64,000 bases of DNA from Stenogyne calaminthoides (GCA_037126765.1 JBBCBC010000001.1:19424622-19488621), one strand, 5' to 3'; shown: positions 48,085 through 58,826, numbered from the stretch's first letter. Program-made: numbers and translations. The notes: generated by a model not told the origin, from the sequence alone.

Positions 48085-49328
48085 TCATATGCCCCCATTC
48101 AAAGAACGTTCAGAACTCCTGAACGGACCTTCCCATGCTCGGCCGAACATACCACTTAATACCCCTGTTGCTCGTCTTAAAACCAGCTCGCCCACATTGA
48201 ACCTGCGTGTTAGGACTTTGGAGTTGTAGAACTTCTCTGATCTCTTTTTGTACATGGCATTCTTGAAATCAGCCTCCGTCCTTCTTTCTTCCAACAGGTC
48301 TGCACTCAGGGCGAGCGCCTGGTCATTGATGTGCTCTCCAAAAGTCATTGTTCGATGACTTGGAATCTTGATTTCTGGTATAACAGGCTTCCCGCACCAA
48401 ATGCCAAGGCAAACGGGGTCTCCGCAGTTGATGTTCTGAAAGTTGTTCGATAGGCCCATAATATTTCAGGCAACTCTTCAGCCCATCCTCCCCCCTTGGA
48501 ATTATCAAGTCTGGCCTTGAGGGTATGCTTGATAATTTTATTAACGGCTTCAACTTGTCCGTTTGACTGGGGATATCTGAGTTGAGTAATGCTTTTTATG
48601 CCCAAATGAGCACAATTGCATCGAATTCACTTCCATCGAACTGTTTGTCGTTATCAGTTACTAATGATTGGGGAAGCCCAAATCGACAAATGATATTTTT
48701 CCAAACAAAGTTCCACATTTTTTGTTCGGTGATTTTGACAATGGCCTCGGCTTCTGCCCATTTAGTATAGTAATCAACGGCAACCCACAAAGAAATTTTA
48801 CTCCCCGACGTGCGGAGGGAAATGGGCCGATCAAATTGATCCCCCATTTAGCAAATGGCCATAAAATATATATGACACTAATTCTTGGTGGGCTATGAAT
48901 AAGTGGGGCATGTACACACACTTGTGGCAAAAGCGAGCATCTGTGAAGAATCTTTTTTGGTTGGCTAAGAATAACCTTGTCCGATTATTTTATGTGCGGG
49001 GCGAGCCCACACAGATAATTTCCGCATACTCCATCTCGTGGATTTGTTCCAGAAGTATACGACCCTCTTCAGGAGTAATACTCTTCAATAGTGGAAGTGA
49101 GAAGCTTCTTTTGTACAAATGCTCGTCTATGATAGTATAACGAGTAGATTGTAATCTGAGGCGAGTAGCTTGTGCCTTATTTTCAGGGAGAAGTCCCTTT
49201 TGTAAGTAACTCAGGATTGGAGTCATCCAAGTTTCTTGTTCGCCTGTTACTTGGGCGATCATAACTCTGGGAACTGATGGCGAACAAGTTGTGACGACCA
49301 CAATGTATGTCCGCGTTAGCTCACTCAT
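48085..49328 (-). pseudogene. Tat integrase, frameshifted
   Basis: The minus frame 49328-48990 holds the linker and the zinc-binding start of integrase (IIDEHLYKRS, EGRILLEQIHEMEY). The core continues in frames at 48930-48661, 48847-48596 and 48605-48345: WGINLIGPFPSA, VDYYTKWAEAEAI, GLPQSLVTDNDKQF, YPQSNGQVEAVNK and WAYRTT. The C-terminal part is 48459-48085. The second Asp and the Glu of the DDE triad are visible. The first Asp position (normally W-x-x-D in this family) is Asn here. Frame changes separate the pieces. The family inserts the cDNA into host DNA; this copy looks inactive. Confidence 0.8.
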
Positions 49329-49890
49329 TCACTGCTGTTGCCGCGTGCCAAAGCATCGTGAGCAATAACAATGTCGTGGTAATTGTTCTATGAAAACTTG
49401 TTCGAAATGCTCGAGCAACTCTTTTTGCTGAATTCGATATCTTTGTGCCATTTGTTCGCCTCGGGCCTCGTACTCGCCTGTTACTTGATAAACGATTATC
49501 TGAGAATCGCTGTAAATCATCAGCCTCTGAATTCCCATTGTCATAGCCATATGTAGTCTAGCGATCAAAGCTTCGTGCTAAACCCGTTATTTGTAAATTT
49601 GGGAAGTTAAAAGCGGATGGTCATGTTGTAAATGTTTGTCTGGTTGGGCTGATGAGAACTACGCCTGCTCCGGCTCTTGAACTTGTTGATGAGCCATCAA
49701 CATACATATGCCATGGTTGATCGACAGCTTTTTCGGGCATTTGTGGATATATCAACTCAACCATAAAATCGGTCATAGCTTGGCCCTTCATCGCTGTTCG
49801 CGGAGCGAACGTAATGCCGAATTGTCCTAACTCCACCGCCCATTTGAGTAATCTACCTGCAGTATCTAGTCGGTGGAGGACTTGGCGCAA
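49329..49890 (-). pseudogene. Second RNase H (aRNH) of the Tat element
   Basis: The frames 49890-49621 and 49568-49329 encode HMYVDGSSTSSRAGAGVVL and later LMIYSDSQIIVYQVTGEYEARGE. These fit the extra, archaeal-type RNase H domain that Tat elements carry between the first RNase H and integrase. The acidic residues of DGS and SDS are present. The two frames are separated by a shift, and a further break lies upstream at 49930. Confidence 0.75.
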
Positions 49891-49935
49891 TGGGAAGGTG
49901 GTCAGTACCTCGACTGAGTGATCGAAAAAGTATGG

Positions 49936-52900
49936 TTACAATTTTCGAAAACTCATTACGAGAGCGTATGCTAATTTTTCCAGTGGAGGGTACCGGAGCT
50001 CGGCTTCTTTAAGCACTTGGCTTACATAGTAAACGGGCAAGTGTGTGGTCCCCTCTGCCCGTACGAGCACATCACTGATTGCATGTTCGGATGCAGTAAG
50101 GTACAGATAGAGTTGTTCGCCTGGGACAGGTTTAGACAGTGTCTGAGTATCTGCAAGGTACTGATTCAATGATTCGAATGCATTTTGGCAATGCTCGGTC
50201 CACTGAAATTTCCCCTTCTTTAATGCATCAAAGAAAGGTTTGCATTTGTCCCCAGTTCGTGATATAAACCGGCTTAAGGAAGCTAAACGTCCGGTTAACT
50301 TTTGGACCTCTTTCACACTCCTGGGGGCCTGCATATCGAGCATGGCTTGAATCTTTGATGGGTTTGCTTCGATCCCCCGTTGACTGACCATATGTCCGAG
50401 GAATTTTCCTGAGTGAACCCCAAAGCTGCATTTCTTCGGATTTAGCTTCATGTTGTACTTCCTGAGTATATCGAACGTTTGTGCGAGGTGAGTGATGTGG
50501 TCTTCCTTGTGTTCGCTCTTTACCACAATATCATCAATATATACCTCAATTGTTCGGCCGATGTGTTCGTCGAACATTTTGTTCACCAACCGTTGATATG
50601 TTGCACCGGCATTCTTTAATCTGAATGGCATGCGTTGCCAACAGTACATATTCTTTTCACTGTAGAATGCCATATTCTTTTGATCGTCCAGATGCATGGG
50701 TATTTGGTGATAACCAGCAAATGCATCCATGAAAGTCATGAGTTCATGGCCTGCTGTATTATCGACCAAATAATCGATATGCGGCATCGGAAAGTTATCT
50801 TTCGGACACTCCTTGTTTAAATCCGTAAAATCAATACATAGTCTCCAAGATCCATTAGACTTGCGGACTAGCACAGGGTTCGCAAGCCATCTTGGGCATT
50901 TCACCTCTCGAATCAGTTTGTTGTCGAGCAACTTTTTGATTTCATTATTCATTGTCACATACTTTTCCGGACTAAACTTTCTACACTTCTGGATAACTGG
51001 AGTTTGTATTGGATCAAGGTTGAGGGAATGACATGCATGTTTTGGATCAATTCCAACCATGTCCTCGTGCGACCATGCAAACACATCCAAGTTTGCTTGA
51101 AGATAAGCAATCGTTTCTGTTCGAATTGGCTCAGGTAATTCTGAACCAATGAACACTTCTAACTCAGGTATGTTCGGGTCGATGTTTATAGGCTCCAGTT
51201 GTTCGACAGGTGTTGCTCGCTTCCTTTTTTGTTTCCACCGAGGATCTTGAATGGACCCCCGGTGTTCGTCATCAACCTCCATGGGTTCGAAACCTATTCG
51301 AGGTTCTAGGTCCGTTGGCTCGCTTAGCGGATCAATATTCATTAGATCTGGGAGATCTAGGACATGAATTGCCTTCCCGGATTGTGTGTTTGCGCATTCT
51401 GTGTTCGCGCGGGGAGCTGTGCTCGTCAAATTTGTGTTCGCCAAAGATATATTCGAACATGTTGGTAACATATTTGCCTGTTGGCTTGACTCACCGATCT
51501 CCCATGTTCGCTCCATCATGTTAACAATATTTTGTTTTTCTGGTGCACATGATAGCAAACAATCTCGAGCTTTCTTCTGATCTCCTTTTACGCTACCTGT
51601 TCCATCTTGTGTTGGAAATTTGACACAGTAATAGTAAGTAGAACAGGCCGCTTTAAATTTCTGAATAAATGGGCGACCTAGGAACCCGTTATAAGTAGAC
51701 GGAGCATCGACGATTACAAAATCTAGCATTCTAGTTCGTTGGATCTCCGGATTTAGAGTTGATTCTAACTCGACTCCTAACCTAATCATACCAAAGGGTC
51801 GGGTTACAGATTCCCCAAAACCCATTATGGTATGATCACACGGTTCAATATAACTGCTCAAGTCCCCAACTTGCTTTTCCATCTGGTGAAGGGTGTTGAC
51901 GAACAAAATGTTCGCATAAGCTCCGGTATCAACCAGGAGGCGGTGCACCTTCAACCCAAGGAGACGAGCACTAATGGTTAAGGAGTCGTTGTGGGGAGTT
52001 ATTATACCGTCGAGATCGTCGTCTGAAAACATGATTTGGTGTGAGGGTGGCGTGCTAGCTGATGTGCTCGCCACCTTTACCTGATGAATGCTTTGCATAG
52101 CACGCATCTCCATCTTCTTACGTATGTTCGATAATGTTGGTGCCTGGTAACATCCACCCACTGGACCATATTCAGGACGTATCATGTGAATCTCTTGACT
52201 TTCTCGACCTCTTCCCACAGTAGGAGGCCCTCTTTTGGGTGGTTCAGACCTCTTACGTGATTCTTCGGGATCACTGTCAGATGTTTGTTCGGCCTTTCGC
52301 TTACCCCTTCGGTCTTCTGTTTTTTCTGTTCGGGAGTCTCTGCTCGCCAGCTTTTTTAAGAATTGGGTAAGACAATTATCTTCGTATAGCTTCCAAAGTT
52401 GGCGAAGTAAATCGCGACAATCTTCTGTATTGTGCCCAATGTACTCGTGGTAGTTACAATATTTGGAAGCATTAAGTCGATGCTTGTCCATTATGATTCT
52501 TCTCGGCCTATCCAACATGTCCCGATCTCTAATTTGGTTAAAAATTGTTTCCGCTGAAACGCCCAGAAGACTTCGTAGGGCATTTGCTTCTGCTCTTTCT
52601 TCGAATGGTTTGAAAGAGCCTGGGGGTTTGTACCCCCCTTCATTCATCACTTTCTTCCCGAAAACTTTCCTAGTTGTAGGTTCCTGACCCAATCGTGATT
52701 GGGCGAGCAAATCTTGCATGGCTATGATTTTGGCCGCTCGCTCTCGGAATTCTGAATATGTGTTCGGCCAGTCTTGATGCATGGCCTTCCACATGTCAGT
52801 GTTTAGAGTCAGGCCCCCGACCACCGCGAGGATCTTGGCATCCTCTTCAACTGGGGCCCCATCATACAAACATTTATCAAATCTTTCAATGTATGCTCGA

Positions 52901-53118
52901 TCAGACTCACCTTTTAGTTTGGAAAAATGCGCCAACCTTTGTTTTGGCGTCAGGCGAGCACACATGGATGAAAAATGGGACAGAAATTGTTGTCCCAATT
53001 GAGCGAAAGATGTGATGGACGCAGCGGGCAAATTAGAGAACCATCTATGTGCCCGATCACCCAAAGTCATGGGGAATGATCGGCACTGCGTTGCGTCTGT
53101 GGCACCCATTGCGATCAT
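49936..53118 (-). CDS. Tat gag (C-terminal), protease, reverse transcriptase, RNase H polyprotein segment
   Basis: An open frame of 1060 residues. Residues about 1-110 are a retrotransposon gag domain (HRWFSNLP, IERFDKCL). About 221-234 is a CCHC-like knuckle variant (CNYHEYIGHNTEDC). The aspartic protease motif LLVDTGAYANILF is at about 394-406. Reverse transcriptase covers about 700-900, with WRLCIDFTDLNK, MDAFAGYHQIPM and the catalytic YIDD near 859. The connection and first RNase H follow to the end (VYYVSQVLKEAELRYPPLEKLA, near 1025-1060). The frame starts inside gag; the missing N-terminus lies upstream in other frames. The stop at 49936 comes before the second RNase H, so the polyprotein is broken there. 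This long open frame suggests a fairly young insertion. Confidence 0.88.
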   Translation of the reverse strand: MIAMGATDATQCRSFPMTLGDRAHRWFSNLPAASITSFAQLGQQFLSHFSSMCARLTPKQRLAHFSKLKGESDRAYIERFDKCLYDGAPVEEDAKILAVVGGLTLNTDMWKAMHQDWPNTYSEFRERAAKIIAMQDLLAQSRLGQEPTTRKVFGKKVMNEGGYKPPGSFKPFEERAEANALRSLLGVSAETIFNQIRDRDMLDRPRRIIMDKHRLNASKYCNYHEYIGHNTEDCRDLLRQLWKLYEDNCLTQFLKKLASRDSRTEKTEDRRGKRKAEQTSDSDPEESRKRSEPPKRGPPTVGRGRESQEIHMIRPEYGPVGGCYQAPTLSNIRKKMEMRAMQSIHQVKVASTSASTPPSHQIMFSDDDLDGIITPHNDSLTISARLLGLKVHRLLVDTGAYANILFVNTLHQMEKQVGDLSSYIEPCDHTIMGFGESVTRPFGMIRLGVELESTLNPEIQRTRMLDFVIVDAPSTYNGFLGRPFIQKFKAACSTYYYCVKFPTQDGTGSVKGDQKKARDCLLSCAPEKQNIVNMMERTWEIGESSQQANMLPTCSNISLANTNLTSTAPRANTECANTQSGKAIHVLDLPDLMNIDPLSEPTDLEPRIGFEPMEVDDEHRGSIQDPRWKQKRKRATPVEQLEPINIDPNIPELEVFIGSELPEPIRTETIAYLQANLDVFAWSHEDMVGIDPKHACHSLNLDPIQTPVIQKCRKFSPEKYVTMNNEIKKLLDNKLIREVKCPRWLANPVLVRKSNGSWRLCIDFTDLNKECPKDNFPMPHIDYLVDNTAGHELMTFMDAFAGYHQIPMHLDDQKNMAFYSEKNMYCWQRMPFRLKNAGATYQRLVNKMFDEHIGRTIEVYIDDIVVKSEHKEDHITHLAQTFDILRKYNMKLNPKKCSFGVHSGKFLGHMVSQRGIEANPSKIQAMLDMQAPRSVKEVQKLTGRLASLSRFISRTGDKCKPFFDALKKGKFQWTEHCQNAFESLNQYLADTQTLSKPVPGEQLYLYLTASEHAISDVLVRAEGTTHLPVYYVSQVLKEAELRYPPLEKLAYALVMSFRKL

Positions 53119-53194
53119 AAAGTCTGAATATTTGCTGAGATGGACATGTGGGTCAGCTCAGGATCGAACATGGGGACTGGTGGTCGAGTCTTCG

Positions 53195-53951
53195 CTACTT
53201 TCTCTTGTATTTCGGCCGCCATGATTGCCGGTGATATTGGCGAGCAGGGTATTGTGCTCGCCCGAGGGTGGCCTTTGGTCGCGGCCAGGTCGGCCTGTAA
53301 TCCCTCGATGGCTTTCTGCATTTCTGCAAATTTTGTGGAACTGACAGACTTGGATCGGGGCTGTTTCCCATCATGAGGACCCAGTGGGTCATGCTCGTGA
53401 TGGGGCAGTCCCCCTTTACAAGTTTATCCTTGACTACCCAATCGATGATGGATAGACAATTTTGTTCCCGCCGATTTTTGTTCGGCATGCGGATGATCAT
53501 GAAGATCTGAACGTGCGGGCATTTTTTCTGGTTGTTCCTTTCCTGGATTCTGCCGCCTATTATTGCCGATTCGGTCTTTGGCGGAGAGCCTCAAACGTCC
53601 AAACGCTGATGGTCTAGACCCTTGAGGCTGTTCGTCATCAGACGTATCATCGGCTTTTTTATTCGCCCGCTTCGCAATTTTCTTTTTAACTTGCTCGCTA
53701 TCAGGTGTACGCGAGCGTCGTTCTTCATCTTCTTGAGTTTTTAGCTTAGCCAACTCTTTTTCGGCCCTCTCTTTCTGTGCTCGCAACAAGAAAGTGATGG
53801 CCTTTGTTGTGGCCGCCGGATCATTGGCAATATCCTCAAGATTGATGGTCTCCCCTATCTGATCTTTGTTAGGCTGGCGCTGAGTCTCTTTCCGGTCATG
53901 TGGTCGGCTTTGTCCCGACCTCTCCGTTTGTGTGTTCCTAAATTGAGGCAT
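53195..53951 (-). pseudogene. Tat gag N-terminus, frameshifted
   Basis: The minus frame 53951-53424 starts MPQFRNTQTERSGQ at the expected distance behind the primer site. It contains a charged helical segment (KERAEKELAKLKTQEDEERR) and a basic stretch (VKKKIAKRANKKAD). The sequence continues in frames at 53500-53195 and 53321-53115 before the 1060-residue frame begins. At least two frame changes lie between 53424 and 53118. Position and composition identify it as gag. Confidence 0.75.
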
Positions 53952-54016
53952 TTTATTTCTTTTTTCTGCCTCGGCTAACTAAGGGTTTGTATATGGGTTG
54001 GTTTTTTGGTGAAGTA

Positions 54017-54033
54017 CCCTCCTTCTAGCGCCA
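54017..54033 (-). other. Primer-binding site of the Tat element
   Basis: On the minus strand TGGCGCTAGAAGGAGGG begins two bases after the LTR end. It has the TGGCGC start seen at primer sites of Tat and related plant gypsy elements. The primer tRNA is not assigned. Confidence 0.7.
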
Positions 54034-54035
54034 AT

Positions 54036-55085
54036 TGTCGCGAGTCGTTTTATTTGAGGAATATGATGTGGCTAATTTGATAACAACTCACAAACAAAAC
54101 ATGCACGTGTAAAATAAACTGTAAATAAGATGGATTTGTTGACCCAGTTCGTCAGGAAATGACTACTCTGGGGGCATACCAAGCCAGGATGTGGTATTGC
54201 GAGCTTTACACGTACAATATTTGATACACCTTATGAAGATGAATCGTTACAGATGAAGATAATTTGGTGAGTTAGCATATGAGTGCTAGGGTTTCTGTAT
54301 GTGTGTATAATCACTCGAATTTTTCTGTTCCTTGCCTCTCATGTGTGGGTATTACTCTTTCTGGGAAATTTTTCTGAACCTTTCTCTTCTTCTTTTTTCT
54401 TCCTTTTATAGCACTCTGACAAGCATGAGCTTTGGGTTGGCGCATGAGTTTGGAGACTTGGGCATGCAAGAATCCGGATGATATTGCCACGTTCCCAACT
54501 TCTTCTTCTAGATTGATCTTGGAGCTTGCTTGTCTGTAAGGGACTCTTTTGGTCGTCCAAATTAATCTTTTGCTCGGTTGGATGCTTTGTTCGCCCCTTT
54601 AATCATGTCAGTTGTATGCTGGAATACTGTCCTCCTCGAGCATACTGAGCCCTCAGGATGTCCGGGTCTTCGGGATATCTGAGTGTCGAGCACTCTGACC
54701 CTCAGGATATCTGAGTCTTTCAGGATATCTGAGTTGCGAGCATACTGACCCTCGGGATATCTGAGCCTTTCAGGATATCTGAATTGCGAGCATACTGACC
54801 CTCAGGATATCTGAGCCTTTCAGGATATCTGAGTTGCGAGCATACTGACCCTCAGGATATCTGAGCCTTTTGGCCGTCTGAGTCTTTTTGACTTAGCTTG
54901 TTTAATTCCTCTTTCCTGATCTGAGTGGCGAATATGCCTGTTTGCTCAGTAGGCTGGTTGAGCATCTTTGGTTGGTCGGCGAGCGACGAGCATACTTGTC
55001 CATTGGACATGATTATTTTAATAAATATTACACGTGTCGCTCTTACGTGTTCGATTAATCCTGAATTATTATATCGAACACAACA
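54036..55085 (-). repeat. 5' LTR of the Tat element
   Basis: Ends match those of 35194-36254. Contains a 50-bp tandem repeat at about 54671-54870. The outside 5 bp are ctaat, as on the other side. Confidence 0.9.
54671..54870. repeat. 50-bp tandem repeat within the Tat LTR
   Basis: Units caggatatctgagttgcgag plus 30 further bases repeat at 54721, 54771 and 54821, with a diverged unit before them. The other LTR has a matching array at about 35820-36030 with altered ctg/cag sites. Confidence 0.85.
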
Positions 55086-55796
55086 CTAATAAAAATATTT
55101 CCCTATATATTTAAATAAACTAGATAACTAGAGTTAGTTGTATTTCATTCATCAATCAATTGTGAATTGTAATCTATAGATAATTAAATATATATAATTA
55201 ATTAAAATGAATAAATTAACATATTTATTATATATATAAACCCTCAATTTTCGAACATCAAGTTATTTTAGTATAGTGATATAAATTCCTATTTGGCAAT
55301 CTAAGGACCTAGGTTTGGTTTCTATTAACATCAAATTTGTATAGCGCTATTTTTTTTAAATAAATTGTTTTTTCATATTAATAATTGAAACAAATAAACT
55401 AATTTTATTATGTAAAATTTAAATCTAAGGTCATTAGGCCGCAGTGGTGTAGTGGTGTGCGTTATCTTTCTCTCCTCAAAGGTACAGGATTGATCCCTGC
55501 TGAACGCGGGTATGATTTTTTTTTTCTAATAAATTGAGTTTTTTTTTTTCATATAAGACTGTCTTTAATGAAATATCATTTTAATTACTTTTTTTATTTC
55601 AAGACTCAAATTTAAATTTTACAAATTTAAAAATGACTAAATTTTATCGACACGGGACTTTCGTATGACCAAAAATAATATTTTTCGTAATTTTTTGATG
55701 CAAATTGGATCAAAATTGAACAACCAATTTAATTTTGAGATCAAAATTAAACATTTAAATTATTTGGAACGAAAAATAGACTATAGATAAATTATA
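55086..55796. other. AT-rich flank of the Tat element with a tRNA-like motif
   Basis: No gene. At about 55432-55510 gtggtgtagtggtgtgc resembles box A and ggattgatccc resembles box B. No full tRNA fold is evident, so this is probably a SINE or tRNA-derived fragment followed by a T-run. Confidence 0.45.
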
Positions 55797-56313
55797 CTCC
55801 CTCCGTCCCAAACTCGACTACCACATTTCTGTTTCGGACGTCACATACTTGACTACTACTTTCCTTAAATGGAAATATTCACTTTATCACTTTATCACAT
55901 AAAATAATAATAAACAATTATTTTTAACCCCAACTACTCATCACTTTATCACATAAAATACTACTCTCTCTCGTCCCAATCTTAACTACATTCTTTCCAT
56001 TTTGGACGTCTCAATCTTAACTGCAAACTTCCTTAAATTGAAATACTCACTTTATCATATAAAATACTAATAAACAACTCTTTCTACACCCAATTATTCA
56101 TCACTTTATCACTTTATCACATAAAATACTAATAAACAACTCTTTCTACCCAACACTTTATCACTTTTTCTTAAAATCGAGCACACGGTAACCCACCGGT
56201 TAAGAATGTGACGGAGGGAGTAATAAACAACCTTTTCTACCCCAACAATTTATCATTTTTTCTTAAAACTCGAGCACACAATAATGTGGTAGTCAAGTTT
56301 GGGATGAATCGAG
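55797..56313. mobile_element. Stowaway-like MITE (outer), split by a second one
   Basis: The left end ctccctccgtcccaaactcg...accacatt is matched by the complement of aatgtggtagtcaagtttggg...gag, with TA on each side. The interior is interrupted at 55964-56220. Confidence 0.75.
55964..56220. mobile_element. Stowaway-like MITE nested in the one above
   Basis: Left end ctctctctcgtcccaatcttaact and right end ttaagaatgtgacggagggag, both TA-flanked. The outer element's sequence continues on both sides (aaaatac, then ataaacaac). Confidence 0.7.
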
Positions 56314-56345
56314 TATAATTAAAAAAAAATAAACAAAAAATGCTA

Positions 56346-56613
56346 CTCCCTCCATCTCATAGTTAACCGTATAGTTACTGTGTACTTGGTTATTAAGAAA
56401 AAGTAATATAAGTAATAAAATGTTGGGGGTAGAAATAATTGTTTATTAGTACTTTATGTGATAAAGTGATTAATAGTTAGAGATAAAAAGAGTTATTTAT
56501 TAATATTTTATTTGATAAAGCGATAAAGTTGATATTTTTATTAAAGAGAATGTTCAATTAAATATGAAACGATCAAAAGAAAAAGAGTTGAAATTAAGTA
56601 TTAGACGGATGAA
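56346..56613. mobile_element. Stowaway-like MITE, degenerate
   Basis: TA-flanked ends ctccctccatctcatagttaacc and attaagtattagacggatgaa are imperfect complements. The interior is AT-rich with no coding frame. Confidence 0.55.
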
Positions 56614-57540
56614 TAAATCGCATTTGTGGTTGCTTTCCGAAATTGGTTATTTGTAAGGAAAACTGAGTGACATGAGCTATGATCTTTAGGTCTGCAATTT
56701 CTCTCACTGGAGGGAACATTCTCACGCCTCTTGACAGAAATTGACCCTTGGATCAAACACTAACCATTGAATATTTTGTCTGTGGGCCATACCCTTCTTT
56801 GACCAATTAATATTCTCACCTTAATTATAATATTCTCACTCCCAAGATGATTGCAACACACAAATTGGATCGCAAACCAAGTAAAGTATATTTGAGTGGA
56901 ATAAAATAAGGATGTTCTAAGTGTATTAATATTATGTTTGTTTCCATCTTGGGAGTGTTGAAGTAATGTTGGGACGTCCAAATAAAATAAATATTGCAGT
57001 AATCACGGGACGGAGGGAATATAATTTTTTATCCCTTCAGATTTACTTTAAACATCATTATCTTTATTAAGATATTCTTGTCCACCCCTAAAATCACTCT
57101 TCCATCTTTTCTCAACTACATCAACTATCTAGTTTCTAATTTTGTTACCTTTTAAATATCCTTTACCATGTACTTATTTTTTTATTATATTATATTATAT
57201 TATATACTACTATAAAATTATTAAAATTATTTAAATTATAAAATTACAGTTCAATTGCCCAGATTCAAATTCGATGGGTAATAGATTATTTTTTAACATT
57301 GATTCATGTTCAGTTCCCCTGACAAATTTTTCTTATTCACATCATTACCCTTATATTAAGATATGTTTGTTTATCCTTTAAATCATTTTTCTTTTCTAAA
57401 CTTAACTAAATACAATTATTTTTCTATGGTTTCTTTACTTTAAATGCGGTGTAGCTGGGGTATAAAATAATTTTATCGTGCAATTGATTCGCAATTATCA
57501 CTCTATAGTAAAACAATGTATATTGATCTAGTCACGTAGT

Positions 57541-57575
<35 letters not shown>
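56614..57575. other. Intergenic DNA with a lone MITE end
   Basis: A single Stowaway-type terminus (acgggacggagggaata, about 57003-57019) has no partner. Near it attatattatatt and a (TA)n run (57544-57575) occur. No gene supported. Confidence 0.5.
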
Positions 57576-57578
<3 letters not shown>

Positions 57579-57953
57579 ATGATATAGAATCAACTATTTA
57601 ATTTTTTATGGAACCAGATTAATGACGTGTCATGCTAACTATTCCCTAAACCATGAACCATAAACCCTAAATCATGAACCATCGGGTCGGGTGAACCATG
57701 AACCACTCGGGCCGGGTTCAGTTCTGTCCGAGTTGGGTCTGGGCCGGGTGAAAAAAAATGTAATTTTTTTTTCTGTTCAGTTTTATTTTTTCAGTTCAAT
57801 TCAATTTTTCCATTTACCCGGCCCGAGTGGTTCATGGTTCACCCGATCCGAATGGTTCATGATTTAGAGTTTATGGTTCATGGTTTAGGGAATAGTTGGC
57901 ATGACACGTCATTAATCTGATTCCATAAAAAACTAGATAATTGGTTCTATATC

Positions 57954-57957
<4 letters not shown>
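57576..57957. mobile_element. Long-hairpin MITE upstream of BRL2
   Basis: Two arms of about 165 bp are near-perfect inverted repeats (gtaatgatatagaatcaact to accactcgggccgggt, and back), around a T-rich loop near 57750-57800. (TA)n runs lie on both sides. It holds many atgaaccat/atggttcat and cgggt/acccg motifs. A transcript would fold into a long double strand. Confidence 0.85.
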
Positions 57958-57992
<35 letters not shown>

Positions 57993-58449
57993 TTATCAGA
58001 TGGTGAGTTTCGTATGAAGGCCAACACCTGCATTGACTATTTATACCATGTTATAGTGTATAAATGTTTTATGCAAGTGTTGAGTTTCATAAAAAAACCA
58101 ATCATCGGGATCGCGGTATATATAATTACTCATATATATATATATTTATTAAAACTATAAGATGATCTAATATAGGATTGCTAAATCCAACCAGATCCAA
58201 TTTCGAAATCTAGATATGATTACTCTTGAATTTTGATTTAATTCAACAAAAGTTGTCCCTCTATCATCATCAAATGCACATATACACCATCATATATATA
58301 ACTAAGAGAAAATCCATCTTCTGAATTTCACTTTTCAGCTCACAGAAAGTATACATAACCCTAACTACTTAATTTTTAAGCATCATATTTTATTGTAAAT
58401 TTCCCCCTCTTTCCCTTCAACTTGTGTATGAAACTGCTGAAATAAATGA
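57958..58449. other. Intergenic DNA, upstream promoter region of BRL2
   Basis: AT-rich, starting with a (TA)n run to about 57989. No element recognised. Confidence 0.5.
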
Positions 58450-58467
58450 ACAAATGAACACTTTCTT

Positions 58468-58690
58468 AACCCACAAGCCAAGGGTTGGCCTAGTAGTTGT
58501 AGGCTTAGGACTTAGGAGTATGCTCCTCTCTAGGTCTCAGGTTCGAACCCTCTCAGGTGCGATCAACTCTTGAGATGGGTCAATCCATACAGAGCTTAGC
58601 TCTGGCTTGAAGTGGGGCTTACGCTAGTGGACGGTGGGTTCTGGTCCCCCGGATTAGTCGGCCCTTGAGCCGGATACCGTGTTATTAAAA
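58468..58690 (+). mobile_element. tRNA-derived SINE in the BRL2 promoter
   Basis: A perfect 19-bp duplication aacaaatgaacactttctt flanks it (58449-58467 and 58691-58709). Near the 5' end ttggcctagtagttgtagg fits pol III box A, and caggttcgaaccctc fits box B. The body continues for about 130 bp and ends in gttattaaaa. Length (223 bp), boxes and duplication size are those of plant SINEs. It lies 276 bp upstream of the BRL2 start codon. Confidence 0.92.
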
Positions 58691-58826
58691 AACAAATGAA
58701 CACTTTCTTTAATGCACAAAGTTTAAAAGACACATTACAACTAGGATATATAAAGCTAACACACAAATAAATAAGTCATAATGTAAAAGATTTCAATTCA
58801 CATTCCACTTTCCCCCCCTTTTCTCA

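Larger units (their letters stand above)
35194..55085 (-). mobile_element. Complete Tat-lineage Ty3/gypsy retrotransposon (~19.9 kb), antisense
   Basis: LTRs at 35194-36254 and 54036-55085 flank the element. A perfect 5-bp duplication ctaat lies outside (35189-35193 and 55086-55090). On the minus strand the order is: 5' LTR, primer site, gag, protease, reverse transcriptase, RNase H, second RNase H, integrase, a long spacer, polypurine tract, 3' LTR. The spacer carries an opposite-strand gene. The second (archaeal-type) RNase H and the antisense gene are hallmarks of Tat elements such as Grande and its relatives. About 6.5 kb of the length is a nested copia array at 39764-46259, so the element itself is about 13.4 kb. 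Confidence 0.92.
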
